A DNA stretch of 64,000 bases from Cryptomeria japonica (Eukaryota > Streptophyta > Pinopsida > Cupressales > Cupressaceae), in assembly GCF_030272615.1 (NCBI RefSeq), contig NC_081414.1, positions 2,231,501 to 2,295,500 on the forward strand, read 5' to 3'. Every line of letters starts with the position of its first letter. Within the stretch, counting starts at the first letter, position 1. The position numbers were made by a program, and so were the translations under genes. Below the pieces are notes generated by a model. That model did no database searches. It was not told where the DNA came from and saw only the letters and a list, made by a program, of their open reading frames with translations. Shown here in pieces: positions 11,223 through 24,808 of the stretch.

Positions 11223-14200
11223 TAACTCTGAGACTGAGTCCAATGATTATGAATGAGGTAGCTGCTCAAATGCTACTGGAGATACCGCTGACAATACTAG
11301 TTCCATATCCCTTTCTCAAGAAGAGCATAATGCAGAAGTTAGACTACCTAAATTTGGACCACAAAATATCTATGACGCTAAGGAAAGCGAGCAGAAACAT
11401 TATGAACAAGTCTATACGGAGTATGATACCATCGAAGACCTCGATGAAATCTTGAACTTCTTTAGCACCCAAACCAATCACGATGAAACCTTTGTCTTGA
11501 CACTTACAGTAGCAGAACTTGATCCACCAAACGATTCCTTACCACTTATCTTTCCCGACCTCATTGACTGGGATGAACCCGAAATGCATGATATACCAAT
11601 TTTCCCAGACGATGAATCTATTATCCACTACCTATGCACCGTTAACCCGGAGACAGACTCTACCAATGAACATGATAACGATGTCTGCAATCAAGGGAGT
11701 GCCAAGTCTCTCAGTCACAAAAGTGAACCAAATAAAAGATCTAATGCTGAAAACCAGTCAATGGTAGCTCTAGATCACAAAAAAGTAAAAATAAAGGATG
11801 CATCTAAGGGTGAAAACCTTTATAAGGCACCTAAAGATGGGAGACTTGACACTCTTCCTGAACATTTTCATGAGCGATCACCCATATTGATTGATCCCAC
11901 TCAATCAATCAACATTAGTACTACAGAAGCAGCCAAAAACATACACCTAGTAGAATCTCTGACAGAGGAGGAAAGATCAGCATTTATCATCTTTTTTAAA
12001 GAAAAACAAATTAACTTTGCTTGTTCATATACAGATATGCCCGAAATTGATCCACACTTAATCATGCATCACTTGTCCATCTCTCCAGGAGCTAAGCTAG
12101 TCAAGCAAAAACTATGAAAGATGAATCCACAGGTGGCACTCATGGTCAAGGCTGAACTAAAGAAACTATTAGATGTCAGATTCATTCGACCCATCGACTA
12201 TGCAGAATGGATTTCCAACATAGTACCAGCATCAAAACCAGATGGTAGTATCAGAATCTGTACTGATTTCAAAGATGTCAACAAAGCCTATCCAAAGGAT
12301 GACTTTCCTTTGCCCAGTATCGACATAATTGTAGACCTCACAATGGGCCATGCAATGCTCTCACTAATGGATGGTTTTTCAGGCTATAATCAAATAAAAA
12401 TAGCCCCAGAGGATCAAGATAAAACAACGTTTACCTGTCCTTGGGGATCGTATTGTTGGAATGTTATGCCTTTTGGCTTAAAGAATGCAGGAGCTACTTA
12501 TCAACAAGCAATGACAACAATCTTTCATGACATGATGCATACCTTCATGGAAGACTATGTGGATGATTTACTAGCTAAATCCTTCACTAGAGCAGAACAC
12601 CTCAACATCTTAACAAAGATTTTTTGATCGATTAGAAAAATTCAAAGTCAGGCTCAACCCTAAGAAGTGTGTCTTCGGGGTTACATCAGGCAAGTTACTA
12701 GGCTACATAGTCTCATCTAAAGGTATTGAAGTAGATCCAGCAAAGGTACAAGCCATTATGGAGATGCCACCACCAAATTATATCATTCAATTCCATTCTC
12801 TACAAGGACGACTTCAATCAATCAGGTGATTCATCGCTCAACTAGCTGATAAAAGTTTGTCGTTCAATCACTTGCTACATAAGAATGTACCTTTCAGATG
12901 GGAAGCCAAATGTGCTGAATCTTTTTTTCAAATCAAATAGTATCTAATAAACCCACCAGTTCTAGTACCACCAATAGCAGGAAAGCCACTCATTTTATAC
13001 ATTTCAACAATATATATATCATTGGGGGCACTGTTAGCTCAAGAAGATCAACAAGGAAAGGAATGAGCTATATACTACATCAGCAGGACATTAAATGGCT
13101 ATGAACTCAACTATACATTCCTTGAGAAGGCTTGTCTAATAGTAGTCTTCACTTCTCAAAAGTTCTGACATTATATGCTAGCACACATAATTAAGCTAGT
13201 GGCAAAAATTGATCCTCTCAAATATCTACTCAACAAGGCAGCTCTTACAGGCCGATTGGCTAAATGGGTCATGATTCTCAACGAATTTGATATCCAATAC
13301 ACAGAATGAAGAGCTATCAAAGGACAAGCAATTGTAGATCAACTAGCTGAAGCACCACTACCAGGAAAACAAACTACAGAGATTGAATTTCTAGATAGAG
13401 ACGTTCTTGCTATTTCTACCAAGCAATGGACCCTATACTTTGACAGATCCTACACACAACATGGTTTAGGTGTTGGCATTCTCTTCATCACTCCTAAAGG
13501 ACACACTATGCCGAAATCATATCGGCTTATGTTCCCATGCACAAATAATGTGGCTGAATATGAGGCATTGGTTATAAGCATCAAAATGGCCATAGAATGG
13601 AAAATCACGGAGTTAAAAGTCCATGGAGACTCACAACTAGTCATCAATCAAATCAACAATGACTATCAGACAAAAGATGACAAGCTACTACCCTACAAAC
13701 GAATGGTGGAAGACTTCAAACAGTATTTTGTACACATCACCTTCAAGCAAATACCAAGGTTGAACAACAAAGCAACCAATGCAATGGCTACTATTGCTTC
13801 ATTACTACAGATTCCAGAGCAACAAATTTGTTATGAGTTTTTGGTAGAGCAACTGTTCTCCCCAGCCTATGACCACTCTGAATCCCATGTTGTCTATGCA
13901 TTGAATGGTTCGGATTCCCCTTTGTATGGACCAATATATGATTATCTAAAGAACAATATTCTACCCATTGACCAAACCCGAAACCAAAAGTGTAACTTTA
14001 TCTGATAAGCCGCCCGTTATACCCTTACTATTGATACTTTGTACCGTCGAGGTCTAGATGGTACTCTTCTTCATTGCCTTGATCGTAATGAATCTGATTC
14101 CGCTTTACACGAGCTTCACGAAGGTATTTATGGCAAACATTCAAGTGTGACTACTCTTGCTAAAAAGCTTCTAAGGATGGGATACTACTGGCCTACAATG

Positions 14201-15178
14201 GAAAAATATTCTTACCACTTCGCCAAGAAGTGTCCTAAATGCCAGATCCATGGCAATCTTATACATGCACCAGCACAGGAACTGCAACCATTCACAACAT
14301 CTTGGCCCTTTTGTCAGTGGGGACTAGACTTGGTTGGAAAAATTCATCCTTCATCTTCACATGGACACAAGTTCATTATAACTACAACATAATACTTTAC
14401 CAAGTGGATAGAAGTAGTCCCCATGACCACAGTGACAGGAAAAAAAATTGCCTCTTTTATCCTAAACTATCTGATCTGCAGATATGGTATTCCAAGCTCC
14501 ATCATCATCGATAATGGATGACCGTTCAAAAACCAAGAGGTTCGAGAACTATGTGAACAATTCAAAATACAACATTGGTTCTCTACACCATACTACCCCC
14601 AGGGGAATGGTTAGGCAAAAGTATCCAACAAGACAATACTAAAAATCCTAAAGAAAATAGTGAATGATGCAGGCAAAGATTGGCATGTACAACTCAATCT
14701 AGCACCTTGGGCATATAGAACTAGCATCCGCACACCTATAGGAGGAACACCTTTCTCATTGGTCTATGGATCAGAAGCAATTTTACCCTTGGAGGTAGAA
14801 ATTCCATCTCTTAGAGTCTCTCTAAAAGGCTTAATCCCAGATGAAGAGTATCGAGTTAACCGACTGCAAGAGCTCAAGCTTCTAGATGAAAGACGTCAAC
14901 ATGCCTACACTCATCTCAAAGCATATCAGCAACGCATGTGCAGGAGCTACAATCACAAGGTCATTCCTTGAAATTTCAAAGTTGGTGACCTAGTCCTCAA
15001 GGGAAATTCAAGAAATCAGCAAGATCGAAAAAAGAAAGGGAAATTTGAACTTAACTGGTTAGGTCCCTATGTCATCATATCAGTCTATGGATATAGTGCT
15101 TATTAGCTAACAACTTCAAAAGGAGATGTGCTCGATGAACCAACTAACAACATTCATCTGAAGAAATACTACACTTGA
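11223..15178 (+). pseudogene. Tat1 pol: RT, two RNase H domains, integrase, broken
   Basis: Continues in a second frame to about 12620, then a third frame to the end. An acidic linker (11420-11960) leads into RT (12050-12650) with YVDDLL at 12556-12573. The normal RNase H (12950-13350) is followed by an archaeal-type RNase H (13420-13820), the dual arrangement known for the Tat lineage. In the second RNase H the first Asp (YFDRS), Glu (AEYEAL) and Asp (HGDSQLV) are present, but the usual last Asp reads Asn (ATNAMA). Integrase has the zinc-binding part (14100-14250) and the core (WGLDLVG, IDNG); the catalytic Glu after GNG reads Lys. Stops: TGA 12115, 12827 and 14518, TAG 14613, TGA 14970, TAG near 15103 and others; frameshift in a T-run at 12621. 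Confidence 0.85.
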
Positions 15179-16370
15179 GTAGTCTAATGCACGGAAAAAG
15201 TCAAAAAAATCAAAAAAAAAATCAAAAAATCAAGGAAAAGCAAATAAAAAGGTACAATAAAAGCAACTGGTGAAAACCTGGTAACATGCACTATTGTGAA
15301 AGGATAGCTCCTTTATCTATATCCATATCCTTATCTCTGCACTATCGGCCATTGCCTGACACTTAGCAAACATCCAATCAGGACATACTTAGCATAGTCA
15401 CTATCCTGATTTATCCATCTATCCTTTCACCACACTTTACCATGGCTTGGTAATCACTGTACATATCCACATCAAGAGGCACACTTAGCTAGGGGCAATA
15501 AACATCAAAACTTACAAGCATGTTCAAACTGTCAAGACTATTTGCAAAACTCAAAGCATCATGTCCAACAAAGCAAAAACTTACATAAACCCAAATCAAA
15601 ACATCGATCGATAACATATTCACAAGAGAGATACGATGGATGATTTTCTGAAGAACCAATTGTTGCATTTTGCATAAAGTCTTGACTATTTTTGCATTTA
15701 ACTTTTTGAATTATTGGATTCTCTAAATTTTCTCAACAATGCTTCCAAGCTAGAGAACATCGAGAAACTCCAATATTTTTCTTAGTCTTCTGTCTGTGAG
15801 GCGATCATTTGTACTGTGTAGATACTTGTCTCGAGACATGATACAACCAATGTCACTGAAGACATGATTCCACTTTACACATAAAAATGGTTTAATCTTG
15901 TCTATTTATACGCAATCCGCACTTTGGTCATCCTGGTTCAATTATATCTTGACACTTGTGCTATCTTGCAAAATCAAACATCATGTAGATTTTCCTCAGG
16001 TCATCATGGTTCAATTATACCATTATGCTTGTATAAATTTTCAACATATCCAAAAATCAATCCATGCTCAATGATGATACATATATCGAAAGCAAACAAA
16101 CATGTGGTTATATCGGATGGAAAATATAGAATGAGGGTGCTCCAAAAACAATTAGTTGCATAACATTTTACAATTAGTTACATATCATATCATTCATCTC
16201 ATTTCAAGATACATCTCATAACATCATGCCTTTCACTTCATCATATCATATATCTAAGCATTGCATCATCATAGAATAAAGAGAATGGTGTCATATATAT
16301 ATATATATATATATATATCAAAAATGATCAAAATGTACAATATATGTCATGTCTCGGCCAAATACAATGA
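15179..16370 (+). other. Tat1 region between integrase and antisense gene
   Basis: About 1.2 kb without a credible gene. It begins with an A-rich tract (15200-15260). The frame at 15924-16163 shows no motif. The stretch lies downstream of both the sense pol and the antisense PMD ORF, so it would serve as the shared 3' region of two converging transcripts. Confidence 0.6.
16293..16318. repeat. (AT)n microsatellite
   Basis: Uninterrupted AT dinucleotides, about 13 units. Confidence 0.95.
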
Positions 16371-16858
16371 TCAAAAATACAATGGAGACAACGTCTCTCA
16401 AGTAAGACTATCTCCTGAAGGAGACAGTCTCACCTCAGAAGTTCCAGCCTCTGGATCTCTAGGGGGATCATGTCTTGGTGGCCCTATCACACCTCTACTC
16501 TCTGACCATGATCCCATCTCTCAAGATCGACTTGATCTCGAATGCGTGAAACTCTGCACTCAATGCTCCCTGGGCACCGCAGCCTCATAATGTTGATGGT
16601 AGTACTTCGCCTCCTGGGCTCTCAAAGCCAGCTCTCTCAAGGTGTCCTTCATCAGCCCACCTACTTCTGCCCTCTGCACACTCACTAAAAGTTCCGCCAC
16701 TCGACCCCACTGCTCTATCTCAGTGTCGCGCTAGGTGGTCAGTTGTGTAATCTGATGCTGATGTGCTAATAGCTGTGCCTGCAGCTACTGCATTGTCACC
16801 TGTAAGGTCCTAATCTGGGCATCCTCCACATGAGTCAAAATCCAGATCCATAGGGGAA
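16371..16858 (-). pseudogene. Antisense PMD gene of Tat1, C-terminal part
   Basis: Last 488 nt of the antisense gene, beyond the tandem chromovirus. The frame joins exactly with the part at 31141-32599 once the insertion and one TSD copy are removed. The protein here is a probable coiled coil: Gln/Leu-rich text such as LQAQLLAHQHQITQLTT, then RDTEIEQWGRVAELL and ELALRAQEAKYYHQHYE, followed by an Arg/Ser/Pro-rich tail. Stops inside: TAG 16785 and 16731, TGA 16560, 16521 and 16398; the final stop is TGA 16371-16373. Similar helical tails after a PMD are plausible for this family, but that is inference. Confidence 0.75.
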
Positions 16859-16863
16859 CCTGT

Positions 16864-18447
16864 TGGTGTAGGAGCACCCTTTCAAGCTCTCCCTCCTTGT
16901 TTTGTTGGTGTTATGCTTCTTATGAAGCCATTGTACATAAAATAATGAGCCATGTGCTCATAGGTCCTAGTTAGGGTCCTAGTGGAGATCTTAGGAGTCA
17001 TAAGTTAAGATTGTGATTTTCTTGAAAATGGAGGGTATGTGTGTCTTTGCAATGTTTAGGGGTCCTTTATAACATGGTGGTGTCCTTAGGTTGGCCCAAT
17101 GTGGGTCTAGGCATCATAAAAAGCAACATTGGGAAAGTTGCTCAAAAGTTGCATGACAACTTTTAAAAGTTGTCATGCAACTTTTCCACCATGATGTCAA
17201 AATCTTTATGTTAACATGGAAAACCCTAGTATGGGCACACATATCGAGGTATAGGTAGTATAAGTATTTGCAAACCCTAAATTAATGGGTTGGATGTCAG
17301 ACACTGTACGGCCTAAGCAAAAAGACCAGTCTGAGACTGTGAAACTATTACCAGTCAGTTTGAATGAAGCAACCAGGCAAGTTAATGGATTGAGAAATGT
17401 CCAAAACTATGTGGAATGTTTTTCATGGTGTAAACACTTTCATTTCAAGAAATTAGTTTAGGTTTTTATTTGCAGATTGAGTGTGTTTGCAAATAGTCTG
17501 TAAATTGTCTTCTTACTGTCTAGTTTTGGATAGGATTGTGTAAATGGCTACATAACTCCATTCCTCGTTGTGGAACCACCATGAAACCATGGGGAATGAG
17601 AGTGCAGACCTTGTACCATACTAAAAAACAAGCAAGGCCCTTAAAAATTTAGGAAGGCCAAGAAAAGACCCACTCCTAGGCGAGACTGGTCAGTGCCCGG
17701 TTAGGAGAGGTCAAATTGCAGAGGTCTTGGAGAGCAAGGTTGGTTAGTGGAGAGTGCATCCTTTGGAGGAGGTGTAGAGGAGTGAGTGAAGCATCATTGG
17801 TGTGAAGGAGGAGCCTCCACCAATCCAAACAAAGTGGCTAAAACTCAAAACACTCACTGTGACCCAGGCAGACCCTAGAAACCCTCACAAAACCCTTAAA
17901 AACCCCAAAATTTGCCCTAGGCACTGTACGACCACTTGGAGGCCCAAAAACTAGAAAATCCTTGAGCCCTTGCCAATTGAATGGCAGTCCATTTTGGGAG
18001 TTAGGGTTGTTTGTGCATTGTTTGTGAGAGAAAGCCCTAAAGGACCGGGTAGGAGGCCAAATTGGTCCTAATCCTTGTAGCCCTGTTTTGTAAGCAAAAA
18101 CATAAAATAGTGAAATCGGTAGAAAGGATGAAGGTAGCAACTTCTTGCGGCCACATGGAGGGATGTAAAACATGGTTTAAGACCTGATTTAACCTTGCTA
18201 AGACCTTGGAAGGTGTGGAAAAAGATTAGCCCTTATTAGCCATAGTAAGGGGTTTTGAGTCTCATGAGTAGGTGAGACCTTAGGAGCAACATAGAAACTC
18301 ATTGGTGGGTGGATTAGGCAAGGTCAGGGGATTCCTCAAGAAAAGGAAGTCCTAGAGACCCTAGGGTGTGAGGAGAACACCAGGAGATCCAAGGAAAGGA
18401 TCCAAGAGCATAGACTAGGCTAGTCTATCCCATACCCCATCCCATCA
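16864..18447 (+). repeat. LTR 1 of the tandem chromovirus
   Basis: 1584 bp from TGGTGTAGGAGCACCC to CATCCCATCA. The start is set by the polypurine tract before LTR 2 (AGAGGGGAGGTA, then TGGTG) and the end by the PBS. It holds a perfect 42-bp palindrome at 17144-17185 (arm AAAAGTTGCATGACAAC...). LTR 2 and LTR 3 align end to end with it. Confidence 0.9.
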
Positions 18448-18450
18448 GAT

Positions 18451-18462
18451 TGGTATCAGAGC
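18451..18462 (+). other. Primer-binding site, internal region A
   Basis: TGGTATCAGAGC, complementary to the 3' end of plant initiator tRNA-Met, three bases after LTR 1. The same site occurs at 24733-24744 after LTR 2. Confidence 0.9.
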
Positions 18463-18526
18463 AAGTTAAAGACTTGTTGGACTGTGTATGTCTCTATATA
18501 CTGGTGAATCAGTAGGGGAGAGAAGA

Positions 18527-21500
18527 ATGGTTACTAATGCAGAGCTAACTGGAGAAGTGGAAGAACAAAAGGAGAAAAATAGACTCCTTGAAGTAGCTAT
18601 GAGTGAGATAAGGGATAAACTATAGGAAGTGGTGGATCAAAGGACACATGAACCTTGGGATGAAGACACCAAGGGTAAAGGAAAGAAGACTATAGACATA
18701 GATGATATAATCCTTGAACCAGATCCCTTGTTCAATGAAGAGCCTTTTGTGAAGGCTATTAAGGCTTTGAACACTAAAGCTTTTGAAGGATTACCACATT
18801 TCAGTGGAAGAATGGACATAGACACTGTTATGGAGTAGATTGAGGGCATGGAAAACCAGTTTGAGTGTGAGAGAGTGATAGAGGCTCAGAAGGTTAAAGT
18901 TTCCAAATCAAGATTAAGGGGAGCAACTTTAACATGGTGGAAGTACCTGCAAGAAGAAAGAGTTAGTATGGGAAAGCTACCAATTGCAAATTGGAAAGCT
19001 ATGGTGACTAAGATCAAGGAGAACTACTTACCAGAGGATTATGAAGTCCAACTTCATAAGAAGATACAAGGATTGAAGTAGAAGGATCCTAATGTAACCT
19101 CCTACACTAAAGAGTTTCAAAAATTGTGTCTTAGATCTAAGGTCCAAGAAGATGAATCTATTAAGGTGGCTAGGTATCTAAGCGACCTAAAGTGGAACAT
19201 TCAAGAGGAGATAAGCCTATGGACTCCTACTACTATTTAGAAGTGTCATCAGCTTGTTATCAAGGTAGAAGAGAGGAACAAAAGGAAAGGAGACTCCAAT
19301 AATAGGGGTAGAGGCAGAGGTAGAGACCAAGTGAATCACCGAGGTGGTTACCAAAGCAAGACAAATGAGCAGAGGAACCAAGGAGAAGCCAAGTTGACTG
19401 AGCATGGTAGTGAAACTAATCTCAAAGGAGGACACTCTAGAAGAAGAGGTGCACAAGATGGTCAAAATAGGGGTAGAGGTAATGGCAGAGGTAACTCCTA
19501 TTTTGCAACTATGAAGTGTTACAATTGTGGTCAATTGGGACACCCGACATATAGATGCCCTGAATAACCTGCATCATCAAATAGTGGAAAGAGGGTTGCT
19601 TATGCACAAGAAGACTCTTCAAGCAGAAAGACACCAGATGTGGACCAGATTGAATCAGAAGTTGGTGAGAATCTGATGTTCAATAGGATTTTGATCAGAC
19701 AGTCGGTTATGGAGGAACCCAAACATAGGAGAGCATTGTTTAGGGTGAGATGCAAAGTTCTTGGTAAAGTGTGCAAGGTGATAGTTGATACAAGCTCAAT
19801 TGACAATATCATATCAGAAGAGGCAATTAGGAAGTTGAAACTCACAAGAATACCCCACACCAATGCTTACAAGGTGACTTGGTTGAACAAAGGACAAAGT
19901 GTGCTAGTCAATGAATAGACTTGGGTAGAGTTTTCTATTGGAGGATACAAAGATAAGATCCTTTGTGATGTGTTACCTATGGATGCATGCCACTTATTTC
20001 TAGGAAGACCCTGGCAATTTGATAGGAAGGTGATCTATGATGGAGAGGAGAACTCCATATCATTCAAGAAGGATAGCAAGACCTTCAAGATTCAGTCTTT
20101 CATAGAGGATGAAGAGGGCACTTCAAAAACACCTAGTGCTTTAATGACTACTAGTAAAGAGTTCTTAAATTTTCTACATGAGGAGGAGATAGTGAAGTGT
20201 GCCATCTTTGTGAAACAAACGGAGGTAGTAGACAAGTTGCAGGAAGAAATACCCAAGGAGGTGAAGCACATGTTGCAAGAGTATAAGGACATAGTGAGTG
20301 ATGGACCACTTGCAACACTCCCACCAAGAAGGTCTATAAGCCATCAGATAGACTTTGTTCCTGGGACATCCTTACCTAACAAGGCTCAATATAAGCTCAC
20401 ACCTGATCAGAATAAGGAAGTACCAAGGCAAGTGCAGGAGTTATTGGAACAAGGATTGATTAAGAAGAGCATCAGCCCATGTGCAGTCCCGGTAGTGCTA
20501 GCATCAAAAAAAGGAGGTAAGTGGAGACTTTGCACTGACTCCAGAGCAATCAATAGGATCACCATAAGGTATACGTTTCCTATTCCTAGAATAAAGGATC
20601 TAATGGACTATTTAGGAGGGGCTATGCATTTTACCAAGATAGACCTTAAAAGTGGTTATCACCAGATAAGAATTAAGGAGGGTGATGAGTGGAAGACTGC
20701 TTTTAAAACCATAGAAGGCTTGTATGAGTGGCTTCTGATGCCATTTGGGCTACTAATGCTCCAAGCACCTTCATGAGGTTGATGAATGAGGTGTTGAAGT
20801 ATTTCATAGGCAGATTTGTGGTAGTGTACTTAGATGACATTCTCATCTATAGCAGAACCAAAGAGGAGCATCTTGAGCATTTGAGGTTAGTTTTAGAGAG
20901 GTTGCATGAGGAGAAGCTATCCATCAACCTTGAGAGGTGTGACTTCTTGAAGAAAGAGATAGTCTACCTAGGATTTGTGGTGTTTAAAGGAACCTTGAAG
21001 ATGGATCCAAGCAAAGTGGAGGCAATCTTGAATTGGCCTGCACCTAAAACAGGGACTGAGGTAAGGAGTTTCCATGGATTATCTCAATTCTATAGGAAAT
21101 TTGTGAGGAATTTTAGTGGTATATGTGCACCAGTCCTTGACACCATTAAAGGAGGTCTTAAAACTAAGTTTGAATGGACTAAGAAGGCAGACAAAGCATT
21201 TCAATTGTTGAAACAAGAAGTAGCCACAAAACATATCCTTCTCCTACCTACGTTTCATAAGCTATTCACATTGGAGTGTGATGCAAGTCAAATTGCGGTA
21301 GGTGGTGTGTTGAGTCAAGAGGGAAGACTTGTGGCATTTTTCAGTGAGAAGATTAATGAAGCAAAGAAGAAGTACTCAACTTATGACCTAGAGTTGTATG
21401 CATTAGTGCAGTCTTTAAAGAAATGGAGTCATTACCTACTCCCAAAAGAATTTGTAGTGTTCACAGACAACCAGGCATTAAGTTACATAAACACTCAAGA

Positions 21501-23124
21501 GAAGCTAAGAAACAGGCATCTGGAATGGATGGAATACCTCCAATCCTTCACCTTCACCATCAAGCATAAGAATGGGCAACTTAATAAGGTGGCAGATGCA
21601 TTAAGCAGGAAATTGTTGATTGTTAAAGAACTACAGTTGTAGAGCATAGGAATAGAAGGTTTCAAGGACCTCTATGAAGGAGATGAAGACTTCTCAACAA
21701 CTTACAAGGTTTCCAAAGAGTTTGAGAACCATTTCCATGGTGAGTTTGCAGATTACACTCTTCAAAATGGTCTCTTGTTCAAGGGTAACTAGTTGTGTGC
21801 ACCTAGAGGATCTATGAGGGAGAACCTCATCCAAGAGAAACATAATGGTAGTTTGAGTGGACACTTTGGGATTAATAAGACCTTAGACTTGGTATAGAGG
21901 TACTACCATTGGCTAAAGTTTCCAAGGGATGTGAAAAGATATGTAGAACAGTGTGGTGTATGCCAAAGAGCCAAAGGTGGATCAAGCAATGCCGATTTAT
22001 ATCAACCATTACCGGTCCCTAACAGACCTTGGGAATGTATAAGCATGGACTTTGTAGTAGGAATTCCCAAGACAAAAATAGGTATTGACAACATCTATGT
22101 GGTAGTAGATAGATTTTCCAAGATGAGTCATTTTATCCCATGTAAGACTACACATGATGCAAGCTATGTTGCACATCTCTTCTTCAAAGAGATTGTTAGG
22201 ATTCATGGACTCCCTTTAAGCATTGTTTCAGATATGGACAACAAGTTCATGGGTCATTTTTGGCAAACATTATGGAGGAGACTAGGAAATAACTTGTCAT
22301 TTAGCTCAGCTTACCATCCACAAACAGATGGTCAGACTGAAGTCATCAATAGGGTGTTAGGTAACTTGTTGAGGTGTTTAACTAAGGAGTATGGTCAGAC
22401 ATGGGACCTAATCATTTCTCAAGTAGAGTATGCATATAATGACAATGTGAATAGAACCACTGGTAGAAGTCCTTTTGAGGTTGTCTATGGCAGACATCCA
22501 AGAGGAGTATGTGAGTTGAGAGACCTTGGTAGTTTGGAAATGAACAGTGGGCAAGAAGAAGACTTCACTCAAACCATCATGGAAGTTCAAGAGCAGGTTA
22601 AGAAGGCCATCCTTGAATCCACTCAAAAACTGAAAGCCAAAGTGGATGAGAAAAGGAGAGAAGTTCAGTTCAAGGTGGGTGACTATGTGATGGTCCATTT
22701 GAGCAAAGCTAGGATGCAAGGAGGGAAGCCTACCAAACTCCAGATGAGAAGGGTAGGACCCTGTAGAATCCTGTTGCAATATGGTAAGAATGCCTACAAA
22801 GTTGACCTGCCTCCAGATTTAACTATATCACAAGTCTTTAGTGTAGCTGACCTGATCATGTACAAGGGTGAGATAGCAAGGCAGACTGAGAACCAAGCCA
22901 AGGTACTGCAGGACCTTGATGTTAATGTCTTACCACAGGTGAAGAAGCCTATAGCAGAGGAGATCTTGGAATCAAGAGTGAAGAAATTCACTAGACACCA
23001 GGTCTATATGGAACACTTAGTGAAATGGGCAGATCAACCAGTATCTGAAGCTACATGGGTGGAGGAGAGTAGGTTCAAGACACTTGGAATAGACCCAGCT
23101 CTCATCTCTTCTTCTTTTTCTTAA
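18527..23124 (+). pseudogene. Chromovirus gag-pol, copy A, broken
   Basis: One gag-pol frame from the ATG at 18527, shifting once near 20750 and ending TAA at 23122-23124. Order: gag (18700-19500), CCHC knuckle CYNCGQLGHPTYRC (about 19518-19560), protease with VDTSS where D(S/T)G is usual (about 19788), RT with YLDDILIYS (about 20827), RNase H (21270-21620), zinc-binding part of integrase, integrase core MDF, SDMDN and TDGQTEVINR (22045-22360), chromodomain-like C-terminus (22960-23110). Stops: TAG 18623, 18836, 19079 and 19238, TAA 19565, TAG 19916, 21640, 21790 and 21895. Those at 18623, 19079, 19916 and 21895, the frameshift and the protease Ser are shared with copy B. The C-terminal half after 21900 is open. 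Confidence 0.9.
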
Positions 23125-23144
23125 TTGTGTGTAGAGGGGAGGTA

Positions 23145-24729
23145 TGGTGCAGGAGAACCCTTTCAAGCTCTCCCTCCTTCTTGTTTTGTTGGTGTTATGC
23201 TTCTTATGAAGCCATTGTACATAAAATAATGAGCCATGTGCTCATAGGTCCTAGTTAGGGTCCTAGTGGAGATATTAGGGGTCATAAGTCAAGATTGTGA
23301 TTTTCTTGAAAATGGAGGCTATGTCTATCTTTGAAGTGTTTAGGGGTCCTTTTTAACATGGTGGTGTCCCTAGGTTGGCCCAATGTGGGTCTAGGTGTCA
23401 TAAAAATCAACATTGGGAAAGTTGCTCAAAAGTTGCATGACAACTTTTAAAAGTTGTCAAGCAACTTTTCCATCATGATGTCAAATTCTTTAGATTAACG
23501 TGGAAAACCCTAGTATGGGCACATATCGAGGTATAGGTAGTATAGGTATTTGCAAACCCTACATTAATGGGTTTAATGTCAGACACAGTACGACCTAAGC
23601 AAAAAGACCAGTCTGAGACTGTGAAACTGTTACCAGTCAGTTTGAATGAAGCAACCAAGTAAGTTAATGGATTGAGAAATGTCAAAAACTATGTGGAATG
23701 TTTTTAATGGTGTAAGCACTTTCATTTCAAGAAATTAGTTTACGTTTTTATTTGTAGATTGAGTGTGTTTGTAAATAGTCTGTAAATTGTCTTCTTACTG
23801 TCCAGTTTTGGACATGATTGTGTAAATGGCTGCATAACTCCATTCCCCGTTGTGGAACCACCATGAAACCATGGGGAATGAGAGTGTAGACCTTTTACCA
23901 TACTGAAAAACAAGAAGGGCCCTTAAAAATGTAGGAATGCCAAGCAAAGACCCACTCCTAGGTGAGACTGGACAGTGCCCGGTTAGGAGAGGTCAAATTG
24001 CAGAGGTCTTGGAGAGCAAGGTTTGTTAGTGGAGAGTGCATCCTTTGGAGGGGGTGCAGAGGAGTGAGTGAAGAATCATTGGTGTAAAGGAGGAGCCTCC
24101 ACCAATCCAAACAAGGTGGCTAAAACTCAAAACACTCACTGTGACCTAGGCAGACCCTAAAAACCCTCACAAAACCCTTAAAAACCTCAAAATTCGCCCT
24201 AGGCACTGTACGACCACTTGGAGGCCCAAAACCTAGAAAATCCTTGAGCCCTTGCCAATTGAATGGCAGTCCATTTTGGGAGTTAGGGTTGTTTGTGCAT
24301 CGTTTGTGAGAGAAAGCCCTAAAGGACCGGGTAGGAGACCTAATTGGTCCTAATCCTTGTAGCCCTGTTTTGTAAGCAAAAACACAAAATAGTGAAATCG
24401 GTAGAAAGAATGAAGGTAGAAGATTCTTGGGGGCACATGGAGGGATGTAAAACATGGTTTAAGACCTAATTTAACCTTGCTAAGAACTTGGAAGGTGTGG
24501 AACAATATTAGCTTTTATTAGCCATAATAAGGGGTTTTGAGTCTCATGAGTAGGTGAGACCTTAGGAGCAACATAGAAACTCATTGGTGGGTGGATTAGG
24601 CAAGGTCAGGGGATTCCTCAAGAAAAGGAAGTCCTAGAGACCCTAGGGTGTGAGGAGAACACCAGGAGATCCAAGGAAAGGATCCAAGAGCATAGACTAG
24701 GCTAGTCTATCGCATACCCCATCCCATCA
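23145..24729 (+). repeat. LTR 2 of the tandem chromovirus (shared middle LTR)
   Basis: 1585 bp, acting both as the 3' LTR of A and the 5' LTR of B. A polypurine tract lies just before it (about 23133-23143) and an iMet PBS just after it (24733-24744). The 42-bp palindrome is at 23428-23469 with one mismatch. Confidence 0.9.
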
Positions 24730-24732
24730 GAT

Positions 24733-24744
24733 TGGTATCAGAGC
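24733..24744 (+). other. Primer-binding site, internal region B
   Basis: TGGTATCAGAGC, complementary to the 3' end of plant initiator tRNA-Met, three bases after LTR 2. Its presence shows that B has a full internal 5' end and was not copied from the middle. Confidence 0.9.
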
Positions 24745-24808
24745 AAGTAAAAGACTTGTTGGACTGTGTATGTCTCTATATACTGGTGAATCAGTAGGGG
24801 AGAGAAGA

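Noticed and set aside
19217-19863. Minus-strand frames across chromovirus gag (also at 25499-26145)
   Set aside because: Mirror frames of the plus-strand gag-protease; they recur in both copies only because the copies are homologous.
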